Positions 42,840 through 51,292 are shown, counted from the first letter of the stretch. The stretch is 64,000 bases of DNA from Arcicella aurantiaca (GCF_003148625.1 NZ_QGGO01000003.1:62001-126000); one strand, 5' to 3'. Notes: generated by a model not told the origin, from the sequence alone. Numbers and translations are program-made.

Positions 42840-43838
42840 CTAAAAGCATCCTCTGCCCGACACAATAATATCAGTGCCTTTAATCTGATAATTGGCATTG
42901 AGGGTCTGGCATAAAAAATCTAATTGATTATAAATTGGCATGGCGTTTAAGTCGCCTGTAAAAGTGCAATTGGCAATTTTTTCATCTTCCAAGAAAATCT
43001 CAATTCCATAAGCATCTTTGAATTTTTGTAAAACTTCAGATAAACGTGCATTTCTGAAATCAAAATTGATTTTGTCTTTCACTGTCACCAAAACTTCAGG
43101 TTTTTCTACTAACCCTGTCACAAAATGGTTGTCTTCGTCGAAATAAACCACTTTTTCATTTGGCGTTAATACCACACCATTTTCTTTCGGATTACTCGCC
43201 CCTTTTTCATAAACTGACACTTTCCCTGTTTTAACTTCTACTTGAATTTTTGAACTCAAATCTGATTTTATTAAAAAACTCGTCCCCAAAACCTTCGTAA
43301 TTGTTTCACCACAAAGCACCATAAAAGGTTTGTTAGGATTTCGTTTAATGTCAAAAAACGCATTTCCTTTCAAGGTTACTTCTCGTTTATCAGCCAAAAA
43401 ATGTTTTGGATAAGATAAGATTGCCTTCGGGTGTAGTTTGATAACACTACCATCTTCTAACTTGAGAGCAATAATTTTATTGGTTGCATTTTCTTGCGTA
43501 ACAACCCCCGCATATTCACTTATAATAAGATGATTTTGAGTATTTAAAACGTAATTAAAATAAATACCAAGACCTAACAAAATAGTGATGCTGGCAGCAA
43601 TCGCCAATCTGAAAGATTGTTTACGCCAGATAGATACAGGTTTAGTTATTGGGGTTGCTCCTTTATGAATTCTACTCCACATTCTATCTTTCACATGATT
43701 CCATTCAGGCTCGGTAGTAGGTATTTTTGAATCATTGCCAACTAATTCAAACCATTGTTCAACTACCTTTTTTTCCTCAGCATTACATTTACCCGACAGA
43801 TACTTTTCTAATAAATACTCAAATGATTGTTTGCTCAT
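42840..43838 (-). CDS. FecR-family anti-sigma factor
   Basis: The 332-residue protein has a cytoplasmic N-terminal part (1-74), one membrane helix (about 75-97, FRLAIAASITILLGLGIYFNYVL), a FecR domain (about 115-225, LEDGSVIKLHPKAILSYPKHF and GNAFFDIKRNPNKPF) and a DUF4974 domain (about 258-325). It controls an ECF sigma factor in response to the STN receptor encoded next. Two sigma genes lie upstream; the nearer ends 198 bp before this start. It shares the layout of the FecR at 32702 but is clearly a different sequence. Confidence 0.93.
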   Translation of the reverse strand: MSKQSFEYLLEKYLSGKCNAEEKKVVEQWFELVGNDSKIPTTEPEWNHVKDRMWSRIHKGATPITKPVSIWRKQSFRLAIAASITILLGLGIYFNYVLNTQNHLIISEYAGVVTQENATNKIIALKLEDGSVIKLHPKAILSYPKHFLADKREVTLKGNAFFDIKRNPNKPFMVLCGETITKVLGTSFLIKSDLSSKIQVEVKTGKVSVYEKGASNPKENGVVLTPNEKVVYFDEDNHFVTGLVEKPEVLVTVKDKINFDFRNARLSEVLQKFKDAYGIEIFLEDEKIANCTFTGDLNAMPIYNQLDFLCQTLNANYQIKGTDIIVSGRGCF

Positions 43839-44035
43839 AGATTTATTGATTTATATTCTGAAAGTCGTTAAATAAGTATTCACCCCTAAAAGAAAATAAA
43901 AAATATTTGAAAAATACAATAAAAGTCCACATTCAAGATAAATATTCTTGAAAAATGACATTTAAAAAATAAAGTAATATGGAAGAGAAGTGGAGGAAGT
44001 GAGGCGTATCTAAAGAAAATAGCAAGACAGAAATC

Positions 44036-44605
44036 TTAACTAAATGTAAGCCAAAAAAGTAAAATCGTGAGGTAATCTTTTAGATAAATCCGTAGAAATT
44101 TTAGAGCCTGCGTGATGTGATATTCCACTGATTTTTCAGATAAATCTAAAGCAATGGCAATTTCTTTATGTGATTTTTCTTCAAATCTACTCATTTTAAA
44201 AACCGTCTGTGTTTTATCAGGTAATTGATAAATAGCTTTTTCAATAGCCACTTGAATAGCTTCGGCTGTTAAAAAATCTTCTGTTTGAAATGAGGCTTCA
44301 TGGTAAGAAACTTCCAAAGAATTTCTTTGTACAATGACTTGACGAAGGTGACTAATAATCTGATATTTGAGAGCTGTAAATAAATAACTTTCCAAATGGG
44401 CAATTTCTAATCCTTTACGCCTTTCCCAAAGTTTTGTGAATAACTCCTGTACAATCTCTTCTGAAGCATCTCTTGAACCCGTTTTGAAGGTAGCCAATGA
44501 AAATAATTTCTTCCAATAACGGTCATAAATTTCACGGAAAGCAACCTCATCATCTATGGCGATAAGCGTTATCAAAGTCTCGTCTGAAAACGTGGAAAAA
44601 TTCAT
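44036..44605 (-). CDS. ECF sigma-70 factor (Bacteroidota FecI-like)
   Basis: The 189-residue protein has sigma region 2 (about 10-85, AFREIYDRYWKKLFSLA, EEIVQELFTKLWERR) and region 4 (about 125-175, YQLPDKTQTVFKMSRFEEKSHKEIAIAL, LSEKSVEYHITQALKFLR), with no region 3, as ECF factors have. The C-terminus (LKDYLTILLFWLTFS) is hydrophobic and typical of this Bacteroidota group. It should direct transcription of the FecR/receptor unit downstream when released from FecR. Another ECF gene precedes it by 67 bp. Confidence 0.93.
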   Translation of the reverse strand: MNFSTFSDETLITLIAIDDEVAFREIYDRYWKKLFSLATFKTGSRDASEEIVQELFTKLWERRKGLEIAHLESYLFTALKYQIISHLRQVIVQRNSLEVSYHEASFQTEDFLTAEAIQVAIEKAIYQLPDKTQTVFKMSRFEEKSHKEIAIALDLSEKSVEYHITQALKFLRIYLKDYLTILLFWLTFS

Positions 44606-44672
44606 GGGAAGTTTTAAAGAAATTATTTTGATGCTATATTACAATAAAATCTTGGAATTGTAAAAAAAACAA

Positions 44673-45254
44673 TCAATTACAAGCAGTATTTAATAAAATA
44701 AAGAGTAACGTATAATCTTTCAATACCTCACGAAGTATTTTTAGAGCCTTCGTCATTTGATTTTCAACCGTTTTTTCTGATATGTCTAATTTTTCAGAAA
44801 CTTCTCGTTGAGAAAGTCCACTACGTTTCAATAAAAAAACTTCTCGGCAACGTTCAGGCAATATTAATAAAGCCTTTTGATAAGCCTCATTTAGTTCGTC
44901 AAAACTAACTGCTTGTTCCGTAAAATTTTCATCTTTATTGTCAGTTTCTATATTAGTAGAGTACTGTTCAAAAAGGTTGTTTTTCTTATATTGTGCAATG
45001 ACCAAGTATTTGACCGAAGAAAAAAGATAGGCTTCAATTGTTGTAGAAATAGATAAAACGGTACGTCTCTCCCAAAGAGAAACAAATAATTCTTGGACAA
45101 TCTCTTCTGTCAATTCTCTATTTTGAAGACGTTTATAAACAGCCCCATAAAGTTTAGAAAAGTATTTTTGATACAAAAAGTCAAAAGCAGTTACATCACC
45201 TTTTGCAAGGTGACTAAGAATTTTTTGGTCAGTATCAAATATTGGACTAATCAT
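44673..45254 (-). CDS. Second ECF sigma-70 factor in tandem
   Basis: The 193-residue protein has region 2 (about 14-88, AFDFLYQKYFSKLYGAV, EEIVQELFVSLWERR) and region 4 (about 130-180, ILPERCREVFLLKRSGLSQREVSEKLDISEKTVENQMTKALKILR). It shares the overall layout and hydrophobic C-terminus of the neighbour at 44036 but is diverged, so this is not a recent duplication. It ends 67 bp before the second sigma gene begins. One of the two may serve the FecR/receptor unit at 29-34 kb, which lacks its own sigma. Confidence 0.92.
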   Translation of the reverse strand: MISPIFDTDQKILSHLAKGDVTAFDFLYQKYFSKLYGAVYKRLQNRELTEEIVQELFVSLWERRTVLSISTTIEAYLFSSVKYLVIAQYKKNNLFEQYSTNIETDNKDENFTEQAVSFDELNEAYQKALLILPERCREVFLLKRSGLSQREVSEKLDISEKTVENQMTKALKILREVLKDYTLLFILLNTACN

Positions 45255-45577
45255 TTTTTATCGCAAGATAATACAATTTTTTTGTGGCAAAATAACTATT
45301 TAAAAAATGTTGTAAATGCTTGTTAGAGCAATGTTTTACTACTATTTTTGGATACGCAAATATTTTACATAATTACTTTTATCCCGCCAAATAATAAAAA
45401 AGTGTTATTGTGTTGATTTTCAGCATGGTAAATCATTTTCCGCCCTTCCTTACCTAATATTTCCTTGTGTAATCTAAATAAATGTGCAATTTTTGTATAA
45501 ATTTTTTTGTTAAAAAAATAGCTCGAATCTTGTAATTCGGATATTTCAAAAACACTAATAAAGTACAAAAACTTAGA
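45255..45577. other. Divergent control region between ECF sigma and trxB genes
   Basis: A 323-bp AT-rich spacer. It must hold the promoters of the sigma operon (minus) and trxB (plus). No hairpin repeat or gene is visible. A weak -7-like TAATTCGG lies about 45 bp before trxB. Confidence 0.45.
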
Positions 45578-46513
45578 ATGGCAGAGCATACCAAATGCCT
45601 AATTATAGGCTCAGGACCGGCAGGTTATACCGCAGCAATCTACGCCTCAAGGGCAGGATTAAACCCAATAATGTATCAAGGCCCACAACCAGGTGGACAA
45701 TTGACAATTACGAATGATGTTGAAAATTTCCCTGGTTATCCAGACGGAGTTCAAGGACCAGAAATGATGCAAGACCTTGAAAAACAGGCTCGTAGATTTG
45801 GAACAGATGTTCGTTACGGATTAGCAACAAAAGTTGACTTTTCAACAAGTCCGAAGAAAGTTTTTATTGATGATACACACGAAATCCATGCGGACGCCGT
45901 TATAATTGCAACAGGTGCTTCGGCAAAATGGTTAGGTTTGCCATCAGAAGAAGTATTTAACGGTCGTGGGGTTTCAGCTTGTGCCGTTTGTGATGGTTTC
46001 TTTTTCCGTAATCAAGAAGTTGCCATTGTTGGTGGTGGCGATACCGCTGCTGAAGAAGCAACTTATTTAGCAAATCTTTGCTCGAAAGTACACATGATTG
46101 TGCGTCGTGATGAATTACGTGCTTCGCAGATTATGCAGAAAAGAGTTACTTCAAATCCTAAAATTGAAGTACACTGGAATTCTGAAACACAAGAAATTTT
46201 AGGAGATGACGCAGGGGTAACTTCTGCAAAAATTAAGAATGTTAAAACTGGCGAAGAAAAAACGATTGCAGTAACAGGATTTTTCGTTGCTATTGGTCAT
46301 AAACCAAATACAGACATATTTAAAGGATTCTTGGATATGGATGAAGCTGGTTATTTAATTACAGAAAAAGGTTCAAGTCGTACCAATATCGAAGGTGTTT
46401 TTGCTTCTGGCGATGCCCAAGATAATATTTATCGTCAAGCTGTTACTGCTGCGGGTTCTGGTTGTATGGCAGCCTTAGATGCAGAAAGATGGTTGACGGA
46501 ACAAGAAGATTAG
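45578..46513 (+). CDS. trxB: Thioredoxin-disulfide reductase
   Basis: The 311-residue FAD/NADPH enzyme reduces thioredoxin in the cytoplasm. The FAD-binding start CLIIGSGPAGYTAAIYASRAG (7-27), the redox motif CAVC (C135, C138) followed by DGFFF, the NADPH-binding VGGGDTAAEEA (151-161) and the C-terminal FAD block GVFASGDAQDNIYRQAVTAAGSG are all intact. Length is normal. It appears monocistronic, followed by a word-repeat hairpin before the peptidase gene. Confidence 0.96.
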   Translation: MAEHTKCLIIGSGPAGYTAAIYASRAGLNPIMYQGPQPGGQLTITNDVENFPGYPDGVQGPEMMQDLEKQARRFGTDVRYGLATKVDFSTSPKKVFIDDTHEIHADAVIIATGASAKWLGLPSEEVFNGRGVSACAVCDGFFFRNQEVAIVGGGDTAAEEATYLANLCSKVHMIVRRDELRASQIMQKRVTSNPKIEVHWNSETQEILGDDAGVTSAKIKNVKTGEEKTIAVTGFFVAIGHKPNTDIFKGFLDMDEAGYLITEKGSSRTNIEGVFASGDAQDNIYRQAVTAAGSGCMAALDAERWLTEQED

Positions 46514-46514
46514 T

Positions 46515-46612
46515 TATTTAGAAAATAGAGTTTAGAGAATAGATTATAGAGGAAATTGTCTCCTAAATAATACGAAATATGTTCTCTAAACTCTATTCTC
46601 TAACATCTAAAA
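46515..46612. repeat. Inverted 'AATAGAGTTTAGAGAA' word repeat
   Basis: AATAGAGTTTAGAGAA at 46524-46539 is the exact complement of TTCTCTAAACTCTATT at 46582-46597. The element fills the spacer between trxB and the peptidase gene; an in-frame ATG in its right arm (46579) explains an artificially early peptidase start. Confidence 0.8.
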
Positions 46613-46617
46613 TACTT

Positions 46618-47742
46618 ATGATAAAGATTAACAAGATACTATTTTTTCTATTTTGTGTAGGCTCATTTACAGTCTCGGCACAAGAATCGGGGAATTTTAA
46701 GAAAAACCCTAAGATTAATGTCAAGAATAATACAGGTCTGTATAAAGAAAAGGAGAAAAAACAAGATGATATTCTGGATGAGTTGCCAAAACTTCAATTC
46801 AGAGTTGATTACTCTGTTGAGCCTGTCTCAGACGCTCCATCTGCTATCACCGCATCTAACAAATACGAACCAGCAAAGCCCTTAAATTCTTCGGTAAGTA
46901 CATTTGATACAACTTCTGTGGATGAAAGAGAACCTTTAATTATTGAAATTGAAGAAGAAACTCGCCCAGAAGGAAGTGATGATTTTGTGTCAGTGGCTAC
47001 TTATTATTCTGTTTGGGATGCTACAAATATTGACCCTTACGGAATTGAACCGAAAGATTTTGATGATGTGGTTGATGTAGAATTGTATAATAAAGACCAA
47101 GGGCGTTTTTGGTCTGTGCCAAACAATGCTCCCAAAATGACATCACCTTTTGGTCCAAGATGGCATCGTTTGCACGCAGGAGTAGATTTAGATTTAGAAA
47201 CAGGCGACCCTGTGTATTCTGTATTTGATGGAATTGTTAGAGTATCAGGTTATGATGGAAGAGGATATGGTAATTTTATAGTAGTTCGTCATTATAACGG
47301 AATAGAGACGTTATATGGTCACCTTTCATCAAAAGGTCTTGAATCAGGAGCTTACGTAAAAGCAGGTGACCAAATCGGATTGGGAGGGAATACAGGTAGA
47401 AGTACAGGTTCTCATTTGCACTTTGAAACTCGTTATGAAGGAAATCCATTCAATCCAACTTATGTGTTCAATTTTACAGGAGCAGGTTCTGAACCAACGT
47501 CTGACCACGTTTTGATTTCGGCAAGAGTTTTTGATACTTATGGTTTGGCTTTAGGTAACGAATATGGAGATGCAGGTAACAAGGTTATGACTCGTAGAAC
47601 TGCGTGGACAACGGCACATTATGGCGATACACTTTATTCAATTGCTAACCGTGCTGGCATTTCAGTAGAAAAATTGGCAAGAATGAATGGAATGAGATTG
47701 TCTTCAAGTTTAAGAGCAGGAAGACGTTTAAGAATTCAATAA
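46618..47742 (+). CDS. Secreted M23 (LytM) peptidase with C-terminal LysM
   Basis: From the ATG at 46618 the protein is 374 residues with a signal peptide (MIKINKILFFLFCVGSFTVSAQ). A disordered acidic middle precedes the M23 domain (about 160-290), with HAGVDLD (H186, D190), YGHL (H235) and SHLHFE (H266, H268), so the zinc and catalytic residues look complete. A LysM domain (about 333-374, HYGDTLYSIANRAGISVEKLARMN) binds peptidoglycan. It should cleave cell-wall peptide bridges, acting in the periplasm. The earlier ATG at 46579 lies within a repeat and would disrupt the signal peptide. Confidence 0.9.
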   Translation: MIKINKILFFLFCVGSFTVSAQESGNFKKNPKINVKNNTGLYKEKEKKQDDILDELPKLQFRVDYSVEPVSDAPSAITASNKYEPAKPLNSSVSTFDTTSVDEREPLIIEIEEETRPEGSDDFVSVATYYSVWDATNIDPYGIEPKDFDDVVDVELYNKDQGRFWSVPNNAPKMTSPFGPRWHRLHAGVDLDLETGDPVYSVFDGIVRVSGYDGRGYGNFIVVRHYNGIETLYGHLSSKGLESGAYVKAGDQIGLGGNTGRSTGSHLHFETRYEGNPFNPTYVFNFTGAGSEPTSDHVLISARVFDTYGLALGNEYGDAGNKVMTRRTAWTTAHYGDTLYSIANRAGISVEKLARMNGMRLSSSLRAGRRLRIQ

Positions 47743-47798
47743 TAGATTAGGGGTTAGGTTTTAGTGGTTAGGAGTTATGTTTTCTTCTTTATAAAAAC

Positions 47799-47836
47799 AA
47801 AAAAGCGTGCTTTAACACTTAAAGCACGCTTTTTTG
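47799..47836 (+). terminator. Rho-independent terminator
   Basis: AAAAAAGCGTGCTTT and AAAGCACGCTTTTTT form a perfect 15-bp stem with a 7-nt loop, 57 bp after the peptidase stop. Confidence 0.92.
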
Positions 47837-47860
47837 TTTTGCCAAAATGGAATTTAAACA

Positions 47861-47967
47861 ACTAATACCCATATTAAAGATTTGATGCGTACTTTACGGA
47901 AGTCGTCGTTTTGAACGACGACTTCCGTTGAGACTCAGATACGCAATAACTTTTTTAAATTAGTATA
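47861..47967. repeat. Simple copy of the ACGGAAGTCGTCGTT palindrome
   Basis: ACGGAAGTCGTCGTT at 47896-47910 pairs perfectly with 47914-47928 across a 3-nt loop. The flanks (AATACC...TTAAA and ACGCAATA...TTTTTTAAATTAGTAT) match the outer layer of the nested element at 19227-19589. Confidence 0.9.
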
Positions 47968-48080
47968 AATAGATTGGTTTATTAGATTGTTATCATTGAA
48001 TCATCGATAGAAAGAGAATTCTCTTTGCTGATAACCTATGAAATCAATTCAACTAAAACCTAACTCCTAAGACCTAATTA

Positions 48081-48713
48081 CTATAAAGAAACCACAAAAT
48101 CTTCTGTTGATTTTCTTACTTTTTTGGCATTTGCTAATGGGTCATTAGCTTCGTCACGGTAGCCCAAAGGTACAATTACTACACTTTTTAAACCTTTTGC
48201 CGATAAACCTAATAATTCATCTAAAGCATCAGGATTAAAACCTTCCATTGGAGTAGCATCTACTTCTTCAATAGCTGCCGCTGCCAAACCAGTGCCTAAA
48301 GCAATGTATGCTTGGCGTGCCATCCAGTTAAATACGCTGGCTTCATCAGCTCCATTAACTCTTCCTTCAACCATAGCTTTGTAACCCGCTAAAGCTTCCA
48401 CAGGAATCCCTCTTTCAGAAGCGATTAAATTGAAAAAAGCATCAATGCGTTCTTGGGTTGCTTTGTCCCAAACTGCCAATACCAATAATGTGCTTGTTTC
48501 TACTATTTGAGGTTGATTGAAGGCAAGCGGTTGGATTTGCTTTAATAATTCTTTATCCTCAATTATTAATAAGTTATAAGGTTGAAGACCATAAGATGAA
48601 GCTGAAAGACGAAATGCTTCAACAATCGTATTAACTTTTTCTTGTGGAACGGCTTTATCAGCAACCATTCTCTTTGTGGCATAACGCCAATTTAATTGTT
48701 CTATAAAATTCAT
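48081..48713 (-). CDS. NAD(P)H-dependent nitroreductase-family oxidoreductase
   Basis: The 210-residue flavoprotein matches the NfsB-like nitroreductase family: FIEQLNWRYATKRM (FMN phosphate contact), RLSASSYGLQPYNLLII, the central NWMARQAYIALGTGLAAAAIEEVDATPMEGF and the C-terminal VVIVPLGYRDEAND. Such enzymes bind FMN as dimers and reduce nitro compounds, quinones or enones with NAD(P)H. The physiological substrate is unknown. It stands alone, between a repeat-filled spacer and a 302-bp divergent spacer towards bshB1. Confidence 0.9.
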   Translation of the reverse strand: MNFIEQLNWRYATKRMVADKAVPQEKVNTIVEAFRLSASSYGLQPYNLLIIEDKELLKQIQPLAFNQPQIVETSTLLVLAVWDKATQERIDAFFNLIASERGIPVEALAGYKAMVEGRVNGADEASVFNWMARQAYIALGTGLAAAAIEEVDATPMEGFNPDALDELLGLSAKGLKSVVIVPLGYRDEANDPLANAKKVRKSTEDFVVSL

Positions 48714-48862
48714 GATATTAACTAATGTTATGACATTAAATGTATTTACACTATATTAACATCGAATTCATTGATAAGTTCATTAAATCAATTTTTTTTT
48801 GAGATAGCAGAAATATCGGCAGGCTTATTTACTTTCGTCTTTTGTAATCTTTACGGAAAAAT

Positions 48863-48925
48863 GTACTTATTAACGCAACCCATCAGAGGTTATTGAAGTC
48901 ATATTTTGTGTTGCGTCAGTAAGTA
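48863..48925. repeat. Inverted repeat in the nitroreductase/bshB1 spacer
   Basis: TACTTATTAACGCAAC at 48864-48879 matches the complement of GTTGCGTCAGTAAGTA at 48909-48924 at 14 of 16 positions. The rest of the 302-bp divergent spacer is AT-rich with no gene. Confidence 0.6.
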
Positions 48926-49015
48926 TTGACTTCCGAATCTTTAAATAGGTTTTATGCTTAATGAATCATTTTTAGAACAAAAGAGTTTCATTTTAATAAT
49001 TGATTATATAAAAAC

Positions 49016-49735
49016 ATGAAATTAGATATACTCGTAATGGCGGCACATCCTGACGATGCCGAATTAGGTTGCTCAGGAACAATTTGTTCACATATTGCCC
49101 AAGGCAAAAAAGTTGGAATTGTCGATTTTACTCGTGGGGAATTAGGCACTCGTGGAACTCCCGAAATTCGTTTGGCAGAATCAGCAGAGGCTACTAAAAT
49201 TTTAGGTGTTCATGCTCGTGAAAATTTAGGTTTTAGAGATGGCTTTTTTGTCAATGATGAAGAGCATTTGATGAAATTAATCCGTGTCATTAGACGTTAC
49301 CAACCTGAAATTGTTTTGGCAAATGCACCTTTCGACCGCCATCCTGACCACATAAAAGGTTGCGAATTAGCAGTAGATGCTTGTTTTAAGTCGGGTTTGA
49401 GAATGATAGAAACTTTTGAAGATGATGGAAATCAACAGAAGGAGTGGCGACCTAAAAATGTTTATCACTACATTCAAGACCGATATATTTCTCCAGATTT
49501 TGTGGTTGACATTTCTGAATTTTGGGATAAAAAAGAAGCATCCATCAGAGCTTTTAGAAGTCAATTTTACGACCCAACGTCTTCTGACCCAGAATCTTAT
49601 CTTTCATCACCTGCATTTTTGAAATTTGTGGAGGCTCGTAATCGTGAAATGGGACACGCCATTGGTGTTGAATTTGGCGAAGGCTTTACAAGTTATAAAA
49701 AATTGGGCGTGAAGGATTTGGGGAGTTTGATTTAA
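49016..49735 (+). CDS. bshB1: Bacillithiol biosynthesis deacetylase BshB1
   Basis: The 239-residue zinc-dependent LmbE-like enzyme removes the acetyl group from N-acetylglucosaminyl-malate, the second step of bacillithiol synthesis. The zinc/catalytic motifs AHPDD (10-14, H11, D13, D14) and HPDH (109-112) are present, with TRGELGTRGTPEIR and a C-terminal GVEFGEGF block typical of BshB1. This implies the organism uses bacillithiol as its low-molecular-weight thiol; bshA and bshC are not in the window. It is followed immediately by a 23-bp perfect hairpin. Confidence 0.92.
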   Translation: MKLDILVMAAHPDDAELGCSGTICSHIAQGKKVGIVDFTRGELGTRGTPEIRLAESAEATKILGVHARENLGFRDGFFVNDEEHLMKLIRVIRRYQPEIVLANAPFDRHPDHIKGCELAVDACFKSGLRMIETFEDDGNQQKEWRPKNVYHYIQDRYISPDFVVDISEFWDKKEASIRAFRSQFYDPTSSDPESYLSSPAFLKFVEARNREMGHAIGVEFGEGFTSYKKLGVKDLGSLI

Positions 49736-49737
49736 AG

Positions 49738-49796
49738 AACCGCAAAGACGGGAAGACGCAAATAATTTTCCTCTGCGTCTTCCCGTCTTTGCGGTT
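49738..49796. terminator. 23-bp perfect hairpin at a convergent junction
   Basis: The arm AACCGCAAAGACGGGAAGAC(GCA) at 49738-49760 is the exact complement of 49774-49796, with a 13-nt loop. It occupies the entire gap between the convergent bshB1 and pdxH genes. The words (GCGTCTTCCCGTCTTTGCGG) look like another spacer repeat family rather than a random terminator. Confidence 0.85.
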
Positions 49797-49800
49797 AAAA

Positions 49801-50445
49801 CTACGGTGAAAGTCTATCTATTTTCCATTCGCCGTTTTCCAATAAAGTATAAGCAATACGGTCGTGGAGACGTGATGGGCGACCTTGCCAAAATTCAATA
49901 TAGTTGGGAACGAGTCTATAACCACCCCAATGCGGAGGACGTGGAATAGGAGCATCACCGAATTTTTCGATTAAATGCTTTTCTCTTTCTTCCAAAACCT
50001 CACGATTTTCAATAATCATACTTTGGTTAGAAACCCAAGCACCAATTTGGCTTCCTCGTGGGCGACTGTGAAAATAGGTATCTGAATCTTCGTCAGAAAC
50101 TTTTTCTATTGTGCCTTCAATTCTTATTTGACGTTCCAATTCTACCCAAAAAAAAGTGATGCAAGCATTTGGATTTTCTGCTAATTCTGTTCCTTTTCGA
50201 CTTAGATAGTTGGTATAAAAAGTAAAACCATTGTCAAGTCCTTTCAATAAAAGCACTCGTGTAGAAGGCTTATTTTCATTCGATACTGTTGAAAGTAAAA
50301 AGGCATTTGGTTCAAGCAATTGACTGGCTACGGCTTCGTCAAACCATGCTTGAAACTGTTCGATAGGAGTTGATGCAACGTCTTTTACATCTAAACTACC
50401 TTTGGTATAATTTTCTCTAAGAGCCGCTAATTCTGTTTTTGTCAT
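49801..50445 (-). CDS. pdxH: Pyridoxamine 5'-phosphate oxidase
   Basis: The 214-residue FMN enzyme oxidises pyridoxamine/pyridoxine 5'-phosphate to pyridoxal 5'-phosphate. Conserved segments are [23 protein letters not shown] (FMN contacts), [35 protein letters not shown] and the C-terminal signature [16 protein letters not shown]. Length and motifs are standard. It is convergent with bshB1 and has no operon partner visible. Confidence 0.96.
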   Translation of the reverse strand: MTKTELAALRENYTKGSLDVKDVASTPIEQFQAWFDEAVASQLLEPNAFLLSTVSNENKPSTRVLLLKGLDNGFTFYTNYLSRKGTELAENPNACITFFWVELERQIRIEGTIEKVSDEDSDTYFHSRPRGSQIGAWVSNQSMIIENREVLEEREKHLIEKFGDAPIPRPPHWGGYRLVPNYIEFWQGRPSRLHDRIAYTLLENGEWKIDRLSP

Positions 50446-50537
50446 TTTATTTTAGGGTTTACGAAGGATGAATTTTAGGTTCAGGATTTGTTTGCAATTT
50501 AGTACATTCTTTATTCTCAAAACCTAACAAATATCAT

Positions 50538-50702
50538 CTAAATCCCTTTTAACATTTTCACAAAGTCGTCTTCGTATTGTTTCAGAGCCTTCAATAAATC
50601 TTGAAGTTCAGCGTATTCTGGCGTTTCTTTTTTTGCGTTGAAAATAGCATCTGCACGGTCAGAAGCTTTTTCATAATCAGATTCGTTTTTTATTTCTTTC
50701 AT
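50538..50702 (-). CDS. 54-residue protein resembling the N-terminal segment of HigA-type antitoxins
   Basis: From the ATG at 50702 the product is MKEIKNESDYEKASDRADAI... ending DDFVKMLKGI. The IKNExDYEKAxxRxDxIF...TPEYAELQxLLxALxxYED pattern is that of the segment in front of the helix-turn-helix domain in HigA/YgjM-like antitoxins. The DNA-binding domain is absent, and no toxin gene adjoins. It may be a remnant or a free-standing small protein. A start at 50741 would run through the upstream terminator and is unlikely. Confidence 0.55.
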   Translation of the reverse strand: MKEIKNESDYEKASDRADAIFNAKKETPEYAELQDLLKALKQYEDDFVKMLKGI

Positions 50703-50730
50703 GGAATGTCTTGTTTGAGGTACAAAAATA

Positions 50731-50761
50731 CAAAAGCCCACGGATTATTCGTGGGCTTTTG
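50731..50761 (-). terminator. Terminator hairpin
   Basis: CAAAAGCCCACG and CGTGGGCTTTTG form a perfect 12-bp stem with a 7-nt loop. It lies just upstream of the 54-residue gene and downstream of the decayed nuclease gene, which it probably terminated. Confidence 0.8.
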
Positions 50762-50838
50762 TGGAAATGAAAATTTGTTTAAATTAGGAGAAAGTATTTA
50801 ATTCCCTCTTTTATTAATGAACTCTTGTTAGTGCTAAA

Positions 50839-51221
50839 TTAATTGGAAGAGCTTTTTAACCTCTTAATAATCGCTTCTACCTTTTTTACTGGAAGTTTGA
50901 AGGCATCGGCAATGAAATTTGCATCTAAACCTTTCTCCCATAAGCCTCTAATATGATTGAAGGTTAGATTTTCTGTTATTTCTTCTACGGCTGTCATGGC
51001 GATATTATTTACTGTTGTTGAAACTTTGGTAAAGATAATGATTAACTCATTGCTTGTCAAGTTGATGGTTACGTTTAGGTAATGTGTTCATTTTCAATGA
51101 ATTGGTGCTGTTTTTTCTCGAATATCCGAAGGTGAAACTTCTTCGATAAAACTCTGAGTAACATCTAATCTTGAAAGTGTTTGTTTGAAGAACTTATCAT
51201 GTGGATTATTTATTTGGGGCA
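50839..51221 (-). pseudogene. Decayed Rpn/YhgA-type PD-(D/E)XK nuclease (recombination-promoting)
   Basis: Two fragments remain on the minus strand. 51221-51093 encodes 42 residues starting MPQINNPHDKFFKQTLSRLD, with the NPHDKFFK hallmark of the Rpn/YhgA (transposase_31-like) family, and ends at a TGA. 51060-50839 encodes 73 residues ending FKLPVKKVEAIIKRLKSSSN, like the family's C-terminal helix (gls..I..l) region. The intact family is about 300 residues, so most of the nuclease core is deleted. It is probably non-functional. Confidence 0.7.
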
Positions 51222-51262
51222 TAGTTAGATATTTTTAATAGTGTAAATAATCATAAAAATAG

Positions 51263-51292
51263 AAAAGGCTTCGCATAAATACGAAGCCTTTT
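51263..51292 (-). terminator. Terminator of the toxin-antitoxin operon
   Basis: AAAAGGCTTCG and CGAAGCCTTTT pair around an 8-nt loop, 13 bp beyond the toxin stop on the minus strand. Confidence 0.85.

Larger units (their letters stand above)
47746..48079. repeat. Outer inverted TTAGGGGTTAGG word repeat of the 338-bp spacer
   Basis: GATTAGGGGTTAGGTTTTAG at 47746 pairs imperfectly with AAAACCTAACTCCTAAGACC at about 48055-48074. The terminator and the palindrome at 47861-47967 lie between the arms. No gene is present. Confidence 0.65.

Noticed and set aside
46579-46617. Earlier start codon for the M23 peptidase
   Set aside because: The ATG lies in the right arm of a repeat hairpin and would add 13 residues ahead of an otherwise clean signal peptide.
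48714-49015. tRNA or small RNA gene
   Set aside because: The inverted repeat does not form a cloverleaf and no tRNA T-loop (GGTTCRA-like) box was found by eye.
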